Of a stretch of DNA of 64,000 nt, positions 20,807 to 30,159 are shown piece after piece. The DNA comes from Scrofimicrobium canadense (GTDB lineage: Bacteria > Actinomycetota > Actinomycetes > Actinomycetales > Actinomycetaceae), in NCBI RefSeq assembly GCF_009696615.1, contig NZ_VULO01000004.1:1-64000 (forward strand), written 5' to 3'. The notes beneath the pieces are model-generated. The model worked only from the letters and a program-made list of their open reading frames with translations. It had not been told where the DNA came from and made no database searches. The position numbers and the translations under genes were made by a program. Within the stretch, counting starts at the first letter, position 1. Every line of letters begins with the position of its first letter.

Positions 20807-21927
20807 CTGACTTTTTTCATTGGCTGATCCTTGGTGCAGCCCTCTTGGGAGTCGTAATAGGTGTCTTAACTACTCAAGGTGTTCACTCAGTTATTAGAGC
20901 CGTGAAATCTTCACGTACAAGAATCTCACCAGATCTTGAAGCAACTCTCGAAGAAGTTCCACTCATCGCCTTAGTCTTTGATCGTTCTCTTAGCATTATT
21001 GGGATGAATCGCGCAGCGAGAGAACATCCAGTGACGGTAGAGACATTGCAAACTTCCTCATGGTTTCGCAGCTATCTGCGTGAAACCGCTCACTCACGTA
21101 TGGCTTTGGTGCGACCATCAAATGAGTTGGAACCCTATTGGGCTCATCTTTATGCACTAGAAGATGGTGCCGTGGTCGCTTTAGTCATGGACGACCAGGA
21201 CAAATACGACACAGAAAGCCTACGCCGAGAGTTTGTTGCCAATGCCAGTCACGAACTCAATACGCCAGTGGCAGCACTCTCTCTTCTCTCAGAGGCTATC
21301 ATCGCTGCGGACGGAGACCCCGAGCGGATACGGCATTTTACAGCCTCATTGAGTCAAGAAATTGAACGTCTTTCTCGGCTTACGAAAGATATTGCTCGAC
21401 TTTCAGAAGCACAAAGTGGATGGGAGACCGATGCGTTAGAACCCATAGATATGGTGACTCTGGTACATAACGTAGTTTCAGAGCACCAGACTTTGGCAGC
21501 AAATGTCAACATTGAACTTGTCGTGGAACCCCGGGACCAGCCTCTCGTAGTCTCAGGTGAAGAGCGAAGCCTTAAAGTGGCAGTAACGAACCTAGTGGAA
21601 AATGCGATCAAATATAGTGCTGGTGGGACCCGTGTTTCATTGGGATTTGGACACGGTGAGAGTATAGGCTGGATCACAGTAACCGATCAGGGGATTGGCA
21701 TCGAACCTGAACAACAGCCCCATATTTTTAAGCGTTTTTATCGCGTGGACAAGGGGCGCTCTCGACGCAGTGGCGGTACCGGCCTAGGATTGGCGATTGC
21801 CCGCAATACGGCACGCTCCCTACGAGGCGATCTCACGGTATGGTCACAACCAGGAATAGGCTCTACATTTACATTGCGATTGCCCTTAGTGAAGGAAGAC
21901 GATGGCACTAGAAATACTGTTAGTTGA
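20803..21927 (+). CDS. senX3: Phosphate-sensing histidine kinase
   Basis: SenX3 is the membrane histidine kinase that phosphorylates RegX3 under phosphate limitation. The 374-residue protein has one N-terminal membrane helix (about 5-25), a PAS-like region (45-130), the H-box NASHELNTPVAAL, N-box NLVENAIKYS and G-boxes DQGIGIEPE and GGTGLGLAIA. GTG 20803 is the earliest possible start, because TGA closes the frame at 20797 and later starts would lose the helix. It has no ribosome site of its own. It overlaps regX3 by 26 nt and is divergent from phoU-pst. Confidence 0.93.
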   Translation: MTDFFHWLILGAALLGVVIGVLTTQGVHSVIRAVKSSRTRISPDLEATLEEVPLIALVFDRSLSIIGMNRAAREHPVTVETLQTSSWFRSYLRETAHSRMALVRPSNELEPYWAHLYALEDGAVVALVMDDQDKYDTESLRREFVANASHELNTPVAALSLLSEAIIAADGDPERIRHFTASLSQEIERLSRLTKDIARLSEAQSGWETDALEPIDMVTLVHNVVSEHQTLAANVNIELVVEPRDQPLVVSGEERSLKVAVTNLVENAIKYSAGGTRVSLGFGHGESIGWITVTDQGIGIEPEQQPHIFKRFYRVDKGRSRRSGGTGLGLAIARNTARSLRGDLTVWSQPGIGSTFTLRLPLVKEDDGTRNTVS

Positions 21928-22585
21928 AGATGAGCTATCAATTGCTGAGCCCTTGGCCTACCTACTGGAGGCAGAGGGATACAGAGTGCGAGTCGCTACT
22001 GATGGAGACCGAGCACTCGATGAGTTTTCCTCCAGGCGCCCAGATCTCATACTGCTCGATCTCATGCTTCCAGGGACACCAGGTCTGGACGTGTGCCGGC
22101 GAATACGCTCCACATCAGATGTCCCTGTCATTGTTCTATCTGCAAAGTCGTCAGAAGTTGACCGCATCGTTGGGTTGGAACTGGGTGCGGACGACTATGT
22201 CACGAAACCGTATTCCTCACGAGAATTGCTCGCCCGTATTAAATCGGTAATGCGACGCTTTAGTCGACGGGATATTGGCGAGGATATAGAAAGCCTGAGC
22301 CACGAACACGTCACATTGGACCTCTCACGGCATGTTCTCCTGGTCAATGGTGAAGAAACCCCTCTCCCTCGAAAAGAATTTGAGCTCTTGGAACTGCTCA
22401 TGTCGAACGCTGGGCGGGTAGTAACTCGCGACCGTCTTATCGCTCTGGTATGGGGAAGCGATTACTTTGGTGACACGAAAACATTAGATGTTCATATCAA
22501 ACGGCTGCGGGACAAAATCGAGAGAGAGCCGGGAATGCCGCGTTTGATCCATACAGTACGCGGCGTGGGCTATAGATTCTCATGA
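21902..22585 (+). CDS. regX3: Response regulator, OmpR/PhoB family
   Basis: RegX3 is the DNA-binding partner of SenX3. The receiver domain (1-115) has the acidic pair EDE, the phosphorylated Asp in LILLDLMLPG, and the switch residues VLSAK. The C-terminal winged helix (about 130-227) ends RLIHTVRGVGYRFS. GAAGGAAG precedes the ATG. Its likely target is the PHO box between phoU and senX3. Confidence 0.94.
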   Translation: MALEILLVEDELSIAEPLAYLLEAEGYRVRVATDGDRALDEFSSRRPDLILLDLMLPGTPGLDVCRRIRSTSDVPVIVLSAKSSEVDRIVGLELGADDYVTKPYSSRELLARIKSVMRRFSRRDIGEDIESLSHEHVTLDLSRHVLLVNGEETPLPRKEFELLELLMSNAGRVVTRDRLIALVWGSDYFGDTKTLDVHIKRLRDKIEREPGMPRLIHTVRGVGYRFS

Positions 22586-22596
22586 CCGAAACTTCG

Positions 22597-22612
22597 TATA
22601 CTCGCGCTTGTG
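22597..22612 (+). promoter_or_regulatory. Likely leaderless promoter of the L,D-transpeptidase gene
   Basis: TATACT (22597-22602), a near-consensus -10 box, ends exactly 7 nt before the GTG start at 22610, and no Shine-Dalgarno is present. This is the pattern of a leaderless actinobacterial transcript. No good -35 was seen. Confidence 0.45.
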
Positions 22613-24025
22613 AGTAAACGATTGTGGTGGATTCTTGGCATAGTAGTTGCCTTTGTGCTTGTTGTGGCCGCGGCCGGGTCCTATTACGCATTTCATTTTA
22701 AGGATCGGGCTTTACCTGGTGCCAGTGTCGCAGGCCAGTCCGTGTCTGGACTCTCTGGCGAAGAAATTGTTGATGACACTCATAGCCGTTTTGCTGACGC
22801 TGCAATCACTATCGTGATAGGCGAGGAGCGTACTACGGCAAAACTCTCAGAACTTGGCTACGTTCTCGACGCAGAAGAAACCACAGCACAGGTACTCGCG
22901 CCAAACACGAGTATCGTCTCACGCTTTTCGGCGGCATTCTCTCCTCGTAATATCGACCCTGTATATAGTGTTGATGAGAAGCAGGAAGAGACGTATATAG
23001 AAAACCTCATCGAAAAGTATGGGGAAGCAAAGAAAGACGCCTCTGTTGAGCTTTCTGATGGAGGCAATTCCTTCGTTGTCACACCTGCGGTAGTGGGACG
23101 GGAAATCGAGGGCGATACTCTCAAACAAACTGCGAGGGCCGCGGCGCTTGCTCTTAAACCAGCTACCGTTGAACTGTCCTTGTCGGAGGTACAGCCAGAA
23201 GTCTCAACTCAAGCAGCCCAGCAAGCTGCCGATGATGCAAATACGGTTGTGGGGCTCGATATCTCCATCACTGACGGTATTGACACGCACACTCCCACCG
23301 AGGTCGAAAAAGCGTCATGGGTCAATATATCTGCTGATAAAGCTGAAATCGATAAAGATAAAGTGACTGCGTGGGTAGAAGCTGCCGCCCTAGCTAGTAA
23401 CGTCGAACCTACGCCTGGGGTGAGGAATGTCAACTCGCGAGGCGATGTTGTCTCTACTGTCAGCGAAGGCGGGATCGGTTGGAAAGCGAAGAACGCCAAA
23501 GAAGTTGCCGATGAGGTAATCCATGCAATGGAGAACCGTGAGGCGTATTACGGTGACTTTGACTATGACAAAATTACTTCTGAACAGTGGAATGACCGTC
23601 TCATTGCTGATGGCGCGGAAAACCTGGCTTATCAGGCTGCACCTGGCGAAAAATGGATAGACATTGATTTGTCCAATTACACGGTGTCTGCCTATGAAGG
23701 ATCAACGATTGTCAGAGGTCCTGTGAGTATGGTTCCTGGTGCACCAGTTACACCGACCGTGACCGGAGTTTACAAGACATATTTGCAGTTCCCCACGCAG
23801 ACCATGCGGGGGCTCAACGCCGATGGAAGCCGTTATGAGACTCCCGACGTTCCATGGGCTACCTACTTTCATGAAGGATATGCGCTACATGGGGCGTATT
23901 GGCGAGACAGCTTCGGGTATGGAGGCGAGGCTGGCTCACATGGATGTATCAACATGCCTGTCGATGAAGCCGAGTGGTTCTATGACTTTGCGGGTATCGG
24001 CACGACGGTTGCCAGCCATTACTAA
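22610..24025 (+). CDS. L,D-transpeptidase (YkuD) with peptidoglycan-binding-type repeats
   Basis: The 471-residue protein is anchored by an N-terminal helix (residues 5-28) with a mostly extracellular body. Two VanW/PG-binding-4-like modules (about 35-170 and 180-310) precede a YkuD domain (about 345-471). The catalytic motif SHGCINMP is intact, with His and Cys. It should form 3-3 crosslinks or attach proteins to peptidoglycan. It starts 24 nt after regX3 but probably has its own promoter, so phosphate control is not implied. Confidence 0.88.
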   Translation: MSKRLWWILGIVVAFVLVVAAAGSYYAFHFKDRALPGASVAGQSVSGLSGEEIVDDTHSRFADAAITIVIGEERTTAKLSELGYVLDAEETTAQVLAPNTSIVSRFSAAFSPRNIDPVYSVDEKQEETYIENLIEKYGEAKKDASVELSDGGNSFVVTPAVVGREIEGDTLKQTARAAALALKPATVELSLSEVQPEVSTQAAQQAADDANTVVGLDISITDGIDTHTPTEVEKASWVNISADKAEIDKDKVTAWVEAAALASNVEPTPGVRNVNSRGDVVSTVSEGGIGWKAKNAKEVADEVIHAMENREAYYGDFDYDKITSEQWNDRLIADGAENLAYQAAPGEKWIDIDLSNYTVSAYEGSTIVRGPVSMVPGAPVTPTVTGVYKTYLQFPTQTMRGLNADGSRYETPDVPWATYFHEGYALHGAYWRDSFGYGGEAGSHGCINMPVDEAEWFYDFAGIGTTVASHY

Positions 24026-24046
24026 CTAGAACTGGCGGGGGGAGGT

Positions 24047-25783
24047 ATGCGTGGGGCGCAGATAGCTTGGCTCAAACATACACTGAGCTCCTCACATCCT
24101 CATCTTGTTTGGCAAAGCTCGCTGCGGGCGGCGCTGACAATCGGCGTACCATTTTTTATCGGTTCGGCGACGGGCTTCCTTCCCGAGGCGATGTGGATGT
24201 CATTTGCAGCGATGTTCTTCACCGCCTCTGAAAAACCTGGCGTTCTCTATCAACAGACTGTGAGAAAAGTAGTATTCGTCGCCCCATGCGCATTTTGCTC
24301 CTTCTTTTCCGGCTACATCAGTGATATTACGACGTGGGTACATTTTGTGTTCTTAGTCGTTGTAGCTTTTTTCGCAGGGACATTAGCAACATGGAGTCAA
24401 TATTTTTCTACAGCGGCCATGCAAGTAATGATGATTACCTCCATGGTCACTGGTATGTCGGACAGGCCCTACTGGCGCTATGCCATATTCTTTCTTATGG
24501 GCGCAGGCCTCTATGCAATCGGCGTCATCATTCAAGGTATCATTACGCAGCGCGTGTCGGAAGTGTCGGTATTGAACACAGGCATTACGACGCTTGCGAA
24601 GAACTGCCGTCAGCGAGCGAAACGCGATAGTAGCCAAAGCCGAATGGAAAACGAACAAGAAACCTCTAATTTCGCGGCAGCCTTTGCACAGGCTGCAGTT
24701 CCTGACCTCATGTTTGGCCGGTATCGCGAAGTGTTACAAGCGCTAGATCAGACCTATGCTCAGGCGCTGTTGATGGACACGCCCTCTGACCTATTGACTT
24801 TGGCCTCGGCGTTGGAGTCACTCCTACAGGGGAACGTAAAATACACCGACCTTGCAGCATTTCCAACGCTACACCGGGCATATGAGAGGTACATAAGCTC
24901 TGACGACCACTCAAATCGTGAAGCGCTATTGCCTGAAACCAACGCCTTAGAAATCGCCCACGGAAAACGATGGACTTCATTCGCCTTGTCTAGCGGGGTT
25001 CGATTGGCGTTATGTTTTTCGATTGGAATGCTCATTGGCTTCTTGTTGCCTATTGATCATCTCTTTTGGGTTGCAACAACTGTAGCAATGGTAATGACAC
25101 CCAACATGTCTGCAGTTGTTGGTAGGGCGGTTCAAAGAATCGTCGGAGCATTCGTCGGGGTTGGACTGGCCACTGTCATTCTTTGGCTAGATAATTCGAG
25201 CTTCTGGCTCGCAAGTTGGATTACCATCATGGCATTCGCGTTGCCATGGATAGGTTCTGCGTCGGGAGTATACAAACAGTTCTTTATGGTCCCTATTGTC
25301 CTCTTTTTTGGTGACATCATTATCCCTGGCCCCCATGACCCCCATTATTACGGTTCTGAAAGACTCCTGGCGACTGTTATCGCTGCAATTATCATTTATG
25401 TATTCGGGTATCTAGTGTGGCCGAAAGTGCGTGAGCCTGAATTCCAAGAATATTTTGTTCCTTTATATAAGGCGTTGACCGACTATGCCACATTAGTTCA
25501 GGCTTCCGGAGCTTCACTTCACACAACCTTTGTGCAACGAGAACGAGTTTATAAGCAATTGTCTAGTTTTATACAAAAGCTCCGGGTAGCTGTTGCTGAG
25601 CCTCCACCTACTTCAAACATCGCGGAAAGATGGATACCCGTTGCCATGTCGGCGGCAGCAATGTGTGACGCGGCGACTACGTATATGGAAGACTCACACA
25701 ACCTGGATGCGACGGGCGATTCTCTCGACTTGGCTACTGAGAACCTATCCAAGCGCGTTGCATTTGCATCGTCTACGGTCTAG
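24047..25783 (+). CDS. FUSC-family inner-membrane protein (aromatic-acid exporter-like)
   Basis: The 578-residue protein has two clusters of hydrophobic helices (about 25-165 and 315-455) separated by a soluble helical region, the FUSC/YccS-type architecture. Homologues export aromatic carboxylic acids or have unknown transport roles; the substrate here is not known. GGGGGGAGGT gives a strong ribosome site at ATG 24047. It is 21 nt after the transpeptidase gene and converges on the GDSL hydrolase gene. Confidence 0.75.
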   Translation: MRGAQIAWLKHTLSSSHPHLVWQSSLRAALTIGVPFFIGSATGFLPEAMWMSFAAMFFTASEKPGVLYQQTVRKVVFVAPCAFCSFFSGYISDITTWVHFVFLVVVAFFAGTLATWSQYFSTAAMQVMMITSMVTGMSDRPYWRYAIFFLMGAGLYAIGVIIQGIITQRVSEVSVLNTGITTLAKNCRQRAKRDSSQSRMENEQETSNFAAAFAQAAVPDLMFGRYREVLQALDQTYAQALLMDTPSDLLTLASALESLLQGNVKYTDLAAFPTLHRAYERYISSDDHSNREALLPETNALEIAHGKRWTSFALSSGVRLALCFSIGMLIGFLLPIDHLFWVATTVAMVMTPNMSAVVGRAVQRIVGAFVGVGLATVILWLDNSSFWLASWITIMAFALPWIGSASGVYKQFFMVPIVLFFGDIIIPGPHDPHYYGSERLLATVIAAIIIYVFGYLVWPKVREPEFQEYFVPLYKALTDYATLVQASGASLHTTFVQRERVYKQLSSFIQKLRVAVAEPPPTSNIAERWIPVAMSAAAMCDAATTYMEDSHNLDATGDSLDLATENLSKRVAFASSTV

Positions 25784-25791
25784 CTCTTCAA

Positions 25792-25811
25792 CCGTTGCAA
25801 TGGTGCAACGG
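25792..25811. terminator. Hairpin between convergent genes
   Basis: A perfect 8-bp stem (CCGTTGCA with TGCAACGG) with an ATGG loop lies in the 31-bp gap between the FUSC gene and the GDSL gene. There is no T run on either side, so termination would be weak or factor-assisted. Confidence 0.4.
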
Positions 25812-25814
25812 GAC

Positions 25815-26585
25815 CTATGTCGGAAAGTTTGTCAGATACGGAAGTTTTGCAGAGCGTCCATCACCTGACGATTTCCCAGTTAGTCTGCGTTTGATCCACG
25901 GGGCAACGTGTTGACGATAATAGGTAACATCACCAAAATGACGGTTTACTCCATCGTTGAGCGCCTCATTAATGCTCCAATATGGAGGTGGCGTCAGACC
26001 CAGTGCATTTAGAGAGTTCATGGCGACCTTCATATGCCCTGCACGGCCCAGATGAAGTCCGTCTTCAGACCAATACTGCGGAGCGCGCAAAGTGAGGTCA
26101 TGGAAATTGTCGCAATAGGTTACTCCTGCGAGATTTCCAGCCCATTGTCCTGTCACATCTGTGAATTCTCCAGCACGGGCATGAAAGAGCTTTCCTAGTG
26201 GCAGATGGTCACAGGGGTCAGGTCCTGCCAACAGTAGTACTGCAATTCCTGCATTTCGAATTTTCGATACAGCCTGTTTGACCATGGCTGTCGTTTCCGC
26301 AAGCGGGAAATTGGGACGTAAAATATCATTTCCCCCTCCGTTAAAAGAAATCAGGTCTGGCTTCATTTCAATTGCGACGTCAAGTTGCTCATCCAGTACT
26401 TGCCGCAGTTTTCTACCTCGAATGGCAAGATTTGCGTAGAGAAACGGGTCGTTATCCACAGTACTTTTATGGAACGCCAGTCCTTCTGCAACTCGATCCG
26501 CCCATCCCCGCAAAGTACCATCCTGACGGGGATCCCCTAGCCCTTCGGTAAAACTGTCACCGATAGCAACATAGCTATTGATCAA
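25815..26585 (-). CDS. SGNH/GDSL-family hydrolase
   Basis: The 256-residue cytoplasmic protein shows block [13 protein letters not shown] (Ser nucleophile), block [12 protein letters not shown] and the block [13 protein letters not shown] with Asp-x-x-His. It should be an esterase or lipase-like enzyme. There is no signal peptide, so it acts inside the cell. The TTG start overlaps the der stop (TTGA), suggesting coupling to der. The substrate is unknown. Confidence 0.82.
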   Translation of the reverse strand: MINSYVAIGDSFTEGLGDPRQDGTLRGWADRVAEGLAFHKSTVDNDPFLYANLAIRGRKLRQVLDEQLDVAIEMKPDLISFNGGGNDILRPNFPLAETTAMVKQAVSKIRNAGIAVLLLAGPDPCDHLPLGKLFHARAGEFTDVTGQWAGNLAGVTYCDNFHDLTLRAPQYWSEDGLHLGRAGHMKVAMNSLNALGLTPPPYWSINEALNDGVNRHFGDVTYYRQHVAPWIKRRLTGKSSGDGRSAKLPYLTNFPT

Positions 26586-28024
26586 CGCCTTCTCCTTTCA
26601 CGTACTCGCACAGAGATTTGTATTGGTGAACCATTGAATCCAAATTCTTCCCGGAGGCGTCGTTCAATAAACCTGCGGTAGGTGGGTTCAAGAAAACCCG
26701 TGGCGAAAAGAACGAAACGTGGGGGACACGTGGCAGCCTGGGTTCCAAAGAGAATCCGTGGCTGTTTGCCTGAACGAACAGGATGAGGATTTGCTGCTGT
26801 GAGCTTGCCCAAAAAAGAGTTGAGTTTTCCGGTCGAAATTCGTGTTTCCCACCCGTCCAAGGCGGTATTGAGAGCCTTAGTAATCCTATTGACGTGCCAC
26901 GTTGTTTTAGCAGAAAGGTTGATGCGAGGTGCCCACTCGACTTGATTGAGATCTAGCTCTTCTTCACGCTCTAAATCGTATCGACGATCTTCATCTACGA
27001 GGTCCCATTTGTTATTGACAATGACTAGGGCTCGGCCTGCATCAACCACTTGCTGAACAACGCGCACATCCTGTTCTGTCAGTGAAACTGAAGCATCAAC
27101 AAGGACCAAGGCAACTTCGGCACGCTCTAGAGCGGTTTGAGTCCTCAAAGAAGCGTAATAATCTGCGCCCGTAGTCTTGTGAACCCTCCGACGAATTCCA
27201 GCGGTGTCGATAAACTCCCATAATCGTCCGTCAAGATCAACAATCTCATCGACAGGGTCACGGGTTGTACCCGCCATGTCATGGACAACCGCCCGTTCCT
27301 CACCAGCAAGCGCGTTGAGAAGTGAAGACTTACCGACATTGGGGCGGCCGACTAAAGCTACTCTTCGCAGACCAGTACGATTGTGATGTTCGGAATATCC
27401 GGCGGATGGTGGAAGCTGTCCAACAGCCGCATCCAATAGGTCCCCGGTTCCCCGTCCGTGAAGCGCTGAGATGGGGAAAGGCTCTCCAAGGCCAAGTGAC
27501 CAAAGAGAATATGAATCGGCCTCTTGCTTCGAAGAGTCAACTTTATTGGCAGCAATGACGACAGGTTTTCCTTTACGCCGCAAAAGTTCTACAACTCTTT
27601 CATCCGTGGCGGTTGCCCCCACAGTGGCGTCAACAACCAGAATAACAACATCGGCCATATCGACAGCAATTTCTGCTTGGTCAGCAACTTGCTTGGACAG
27701 GCCAGCCACATCAACTTCCCAGCCACCTGTGTCCACTAGCTGAAAATCTCTACCAGCCCATTCGGCCTTATGCATAACTCGGTCACGAGTAACGCCGGGA
27801 ATATTTTGCACTACGGCTTCACGGCGGCCCAATATGCGGTTCACTAACGTCGACTTTCCAACGTTGGGACGCCCAATAACTGCAAGTACGGGAAGTGCCG
27901 CTGGCTCCTCTATATCTGGATGAGCGTCAGTTTGAGTAGTGAGAAGATCAAGATCCTCCTCTTCCAAATCATATTGGAGCAGGTTGGCCCGCATCAGTTC
28001 TTCATCGTGAACGGAATCAGTCAT
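26582..28024 (-). CDS. der: Ribosome-associated GTPase Der (EngA)
   Basis: Der is the double-GTPase needed for 50S subunit assembly. The 480-residue protein has an acidic N-terminal extension (about 40 residues), G domain 1 with GRPNVGKST (51-59) and DTGGW, G domain 2 with [10 protein letters not shown] (near 226) and [12 protein letters not shown] for guanine recognition, and a C-terminal KH-like domain. The start ATG lies 12 nt after murE. Confidence 0.95.
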   Translation of the reverse strand: MTDSVHDEELMRANLLQYDLEEEDLDLLTTQTDAHPDIEEPAALPVLAVIGRPNVGKSTLVNRILGRREAVVQNIPGVTRDRVMHKAEWAGRDFQLVDTGGWEVDVAGLSKQVADQAEIAVDMADVVILVVDATVGATATDERVVELLRRKGKPVVIAANKVDSSKQEADSYSLWSLGLGEPFPISALHGRGTGDLLDAAVGQLPPSAGYSEHHNRTGLRRVALVGRPNVGKSSLLNALAGEERAVVHDMAGTTRDPVDEIVDLDGRLWEFIDTAGIRRRVHKTTGADYYASLRTQTALERAEVALVLVDASVSLTEQDVRVVQQVVDAGRALVIVNNKWDLVDEDRRYDLEREEELDLNQVEWAPRINLSAKTTWHVNRITKALNTALDGWETRISTGKLNSFLGKLTAANPHPVRSGKQPRILFGTQAATCPPRFVLFATGFLEPTYRRFIERRLREEFGFNGSPIQISVRVRERRRR

Positions 28025-28036
28025 AAAAAGTCTCTC

Positions 28037-29584
28037 TTACAGGGGAGCCGTGAGCACTTCGGTTGCCACAATCGTATCGCTGTATGCGTGAAACACTCCC
28101 ATTATCTCTTGGGAAGCTTCCGATCCCTTTCCGGTAATCATGACAAGGTCTCCAACAGATGCCGCTTGAATTGCCATCCTCGTGGCGTCACGACGGCATT
28201 GTGATACCTCTGTTACGCCCTCAAGAGTGGGACGAACACGGGCAATACCCCTCATTAGATATGCGCGAATCGACGCGGGGTCTTCGGTTCTAGGATTTTC
28301 ATCCGTTACCCAGAGAATGTCTGCCATTTCCGCAGCAATCTCACCCAGCTCTTCCCGTTTCGAAGCATCTCTGTCTCCGTCGGTGCCGAAGACAAGAATG
28401 ATGCGTCCTTTGACCAGTGGCCTTACCGTTTCTAAGAGAGCTCGAAGCGCCTCTGGAGTATGTGCATAGTCCACTAGTACACGAGGCTGCCGCGCCTCAT
28501 CGGATGGCACCAGCTCCATCCTTCCAGCAACTGGGGGAGTGTGACCAACGCCCCTGATAGCTTCTTCGATGGGTACACCCGCCTGAGTTGCCGCGAGGAT
28601 AGCAACTGCCGCATTTTGGACGTTAACTGCTCCGGGGATAGGAGAAAAGGCCTCATACGCTATGCCTTCAGGCGAAACAAGAGTGAATGCAGTGCCCCAT
28701 CTGTCCTCACGAGGTCCAAACCAGGATACCGACCAGTGATGATCCATATTCACACCACTGGGAGTTTCTGTCAGTGCAGAGACCGTCACGATGGGGATAC
28801 TTGCTTCCGAAGCTAATCGTCTACCCCACGAATCATCGGTGCACACAACTCCAGCCCGAGCGTGCTCTGGAGTAAAGAGAAGTGCCTTTGCTTGGAAGTA
28901 CTTGTCCATCGTGTGGTAGTAATCCAGGTGGTCATGTTGAAGATTTGTGAAAGCTACGGCATCGAACATAAGTCCGTCGAGGCGTCCCAAGGACATCGCA
29001 TGCGCCGATGCCTCAACGACCACAGCTCCACGATTCTCTTGGGCAGCAACAGCTAAACCTCGCTGAACCACTGGTGCTTCAGCAGTTGTTCTGAGCATAT
29101 ATTGGGGACGGCCATCAACATCAATCATGCCCGTTGCCATGAGTCCTACCTCACCGCATGTAGAGCCTAAAGCCGAACGCACCATATAGCTAGTCGTCGT
29201 CTTTCCGTTGGTGCCGGTGACTGCCACTGTTTTCAGATGTTGGTGTGAACCACCATAGAAACGAACGGCTAGCTCGGCTGCAACGCTGCGAGGATCCTCA
29301 ACAATGATGGTTGGAGCCCCACTCACATGTGCAGCCCCCACCATATCTGTCACAACGGCGACCGCGCCCTGCTTAATAGCACTTTCTGCAAAGCGAGCTC
29401 CATGATGGTGTTCCCCGGGCACTCCTACAAATAACCAACCTGGCTCTAGGTCGTGCGAATCTAGGCTGATTCCCTCAATTTCTACATCGGGGATCTCTGA
29501 GGAATGTACGCCCTCCACACCATCAAGCAAATCTCTGAGAGATCGCACCGACAAATTGGGCCGATATTGTTGACCTATGCTCAT
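28037..29584 (-). CDS. murE: UDP-N-acetylmuramyl-tripeptide synthetase, MurE type
   Basis: MurE adds the third residue of the peptidoglycan stem peptide in the cytoplasm. The 515-residue protein has the three Mur-ligase domains: N-terminal UDP-binding (1-115), ATPase with TGTNGKTTT (123-131) and the carbamylated Lys233 in YFQAKALL, and C-terminal ligase with GTDGDRDASKR. The substrate-specificity motif is ENPR at 429-432, close to the DNPR of meso-diaminopimelate enzymes but with a changed first residue. The gene sits next to der, not in a division/cell-wall cluster, so it may be a relocated or second copy. Confidence 0.9.
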   Translation of the reverse strand: MSIGQQYRPNLSVRSLRDLLDGVEGVHSSEIPDVEIEGISLDSHDLEPGWLFVGVPGEHHHGARFAESAIKQGAVAVVTDMVGAAHVSGAPTIIVEDPRSVAAELAVRFYGGSHQHLKTVAVTGTNGKTTTSYMVRSALGSTCGEVGLMATGMIDVDGRPQYMLRTTAEAPVVQRGLAVAAQENRGAVVVEASAHAMSLGRLDGLMFDAVAFTNLQHDHLDYYHTMDKYFQAKALLFTPEHARAGVVCTDDSWGRRLASEASIPIVTVSALTETPSGVNMDHHWSVSWFGPREDRWGTAFTLVSPEGIAYEAFSPIPGAVNVQNAAVAILAATQAGVPIEEAIRGVGHTPPVAGRMELVPSDEARQPRVLVDYAHTPEALRALLETVRPLVKGRIILVFGTDGDRDASKREELGEIAAEMADILWVTDENPRTEDPASIRAYLMRGIARVRPTLEGVTEVSQCRRDATRMAIQAASVGDLVMITGKGSEASQEIMGVFHAYSDTIVATEVLTAPL

Positions 29585-29591
29585 AGAGCCT

Positions 29592-29597
29592 ATGATA
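29592..29597 (-). promoter_or_regulatory. Candidate leaderless -10 of murE
   Basis: On the minus strand TATCAT ends 7 nt before the murE ATG, with no strong Shine-Dalgarno between (only TAGG). This matches the leaderless spacing seen for argC and the L,D-transpeptidase gene. Confidence 0.35.
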
Positions 29598-29665
29598 GTC
29601 GGGTCTAGATTCCCTCTTGACCTTAGCGTCTGGGTGAGCGGATGGGTAGACTGGTGTATGCGCCA

Positions 29666-29711
29666 AGAAACTACTAGAGTTTCTACGTACTATCGCAGTG
29701 ATCTGAGGAGG
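29666..29711 (+). promoter_or_regulatory. garA promoter region with inverted repeat
   Basis: A perfect 7-bp inverted repeat (AGAAACT at 29666-29672, AGTTTCT at 29678-29684) precedes a TACTAT -10-like box (29688-29693), at the place of the -35 element. GAGGAGG (29705-29711) is a strong ribosome site for ATG 29716. The repeat could be an operator; the regulator is unknown. Confidence 0.4.
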
Positions 29712-29715
29712 CAGC

Positions 29716-30159
29716 ATGACTGAACCCGAAGTGGATCCAACACAAACCACGATGTTTAACGGGGGATTGGAACCAGAGGTAGCAGATTTGGTTCACGTTC
29801 CGCTGTCTTCCAGAGACCAGGCGGCCGTCAATCAGCTTCCGGCAGGAACTGCACTTCTCATTGTGCAACGAGGGCCAAATACAGGCGCCAGATTTCTGCT
29901 TGACGCAGCCGTAACAAATGCTGGGCGTTCTCCAAAGGCCGATATTTTTCTCGATGATGTGACGGTTTCGCGAAAACATTGCCAGTTTATTGCTCAAGAC
30001 GGTGGTTTTCTCGTGCGGGACTCGGGTGCGCTCAATGGAACATACGTAAATCGTGAGCGCGTAGACCAAGCACTTCTGAGCGCGGGGGATGAGGTACAGA
30101 TTGGAAAATATCGTTTGACCTATCACCCCGCACCAGCAGGTGGCACCGTATCTGAATGA
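29716..30159 (+). CDS. garA: FHA-domain regulator OdhI/GarA
   Basis: The 147-residue protein is the FHA regulator that inhibits 2-oxoglutarate dehydrogenase and tunes glutamate metabolism in actinobacteria. The FHA domain (about 50-140) has GRSPKAD, VSRKHCQF and LNGTYVNRERV. The N-terminal tail has TQTTMF at residues 9-14, matching the double-threonine ETTSVF site phosphorylated by PknB/PknG in mycobacteria and corynebacteria. Its stop overlaps ftsR (ATGA), the conserved actinobacterial pair. Confidence 0.9.
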   Translation: MTEPEVDPTQTTMFNGGLEPEVADLVHVPLSSRDQAAVNQLPAGTALLIVQRGPNTGARFLLDAAVTNAGRSPKADIFLDDVTVSRKHCQFIAQDGGFLVRDSGALNGTYVNRERVDQALLSAGDEVQIGKYRLTYHPAPAGGTVSE

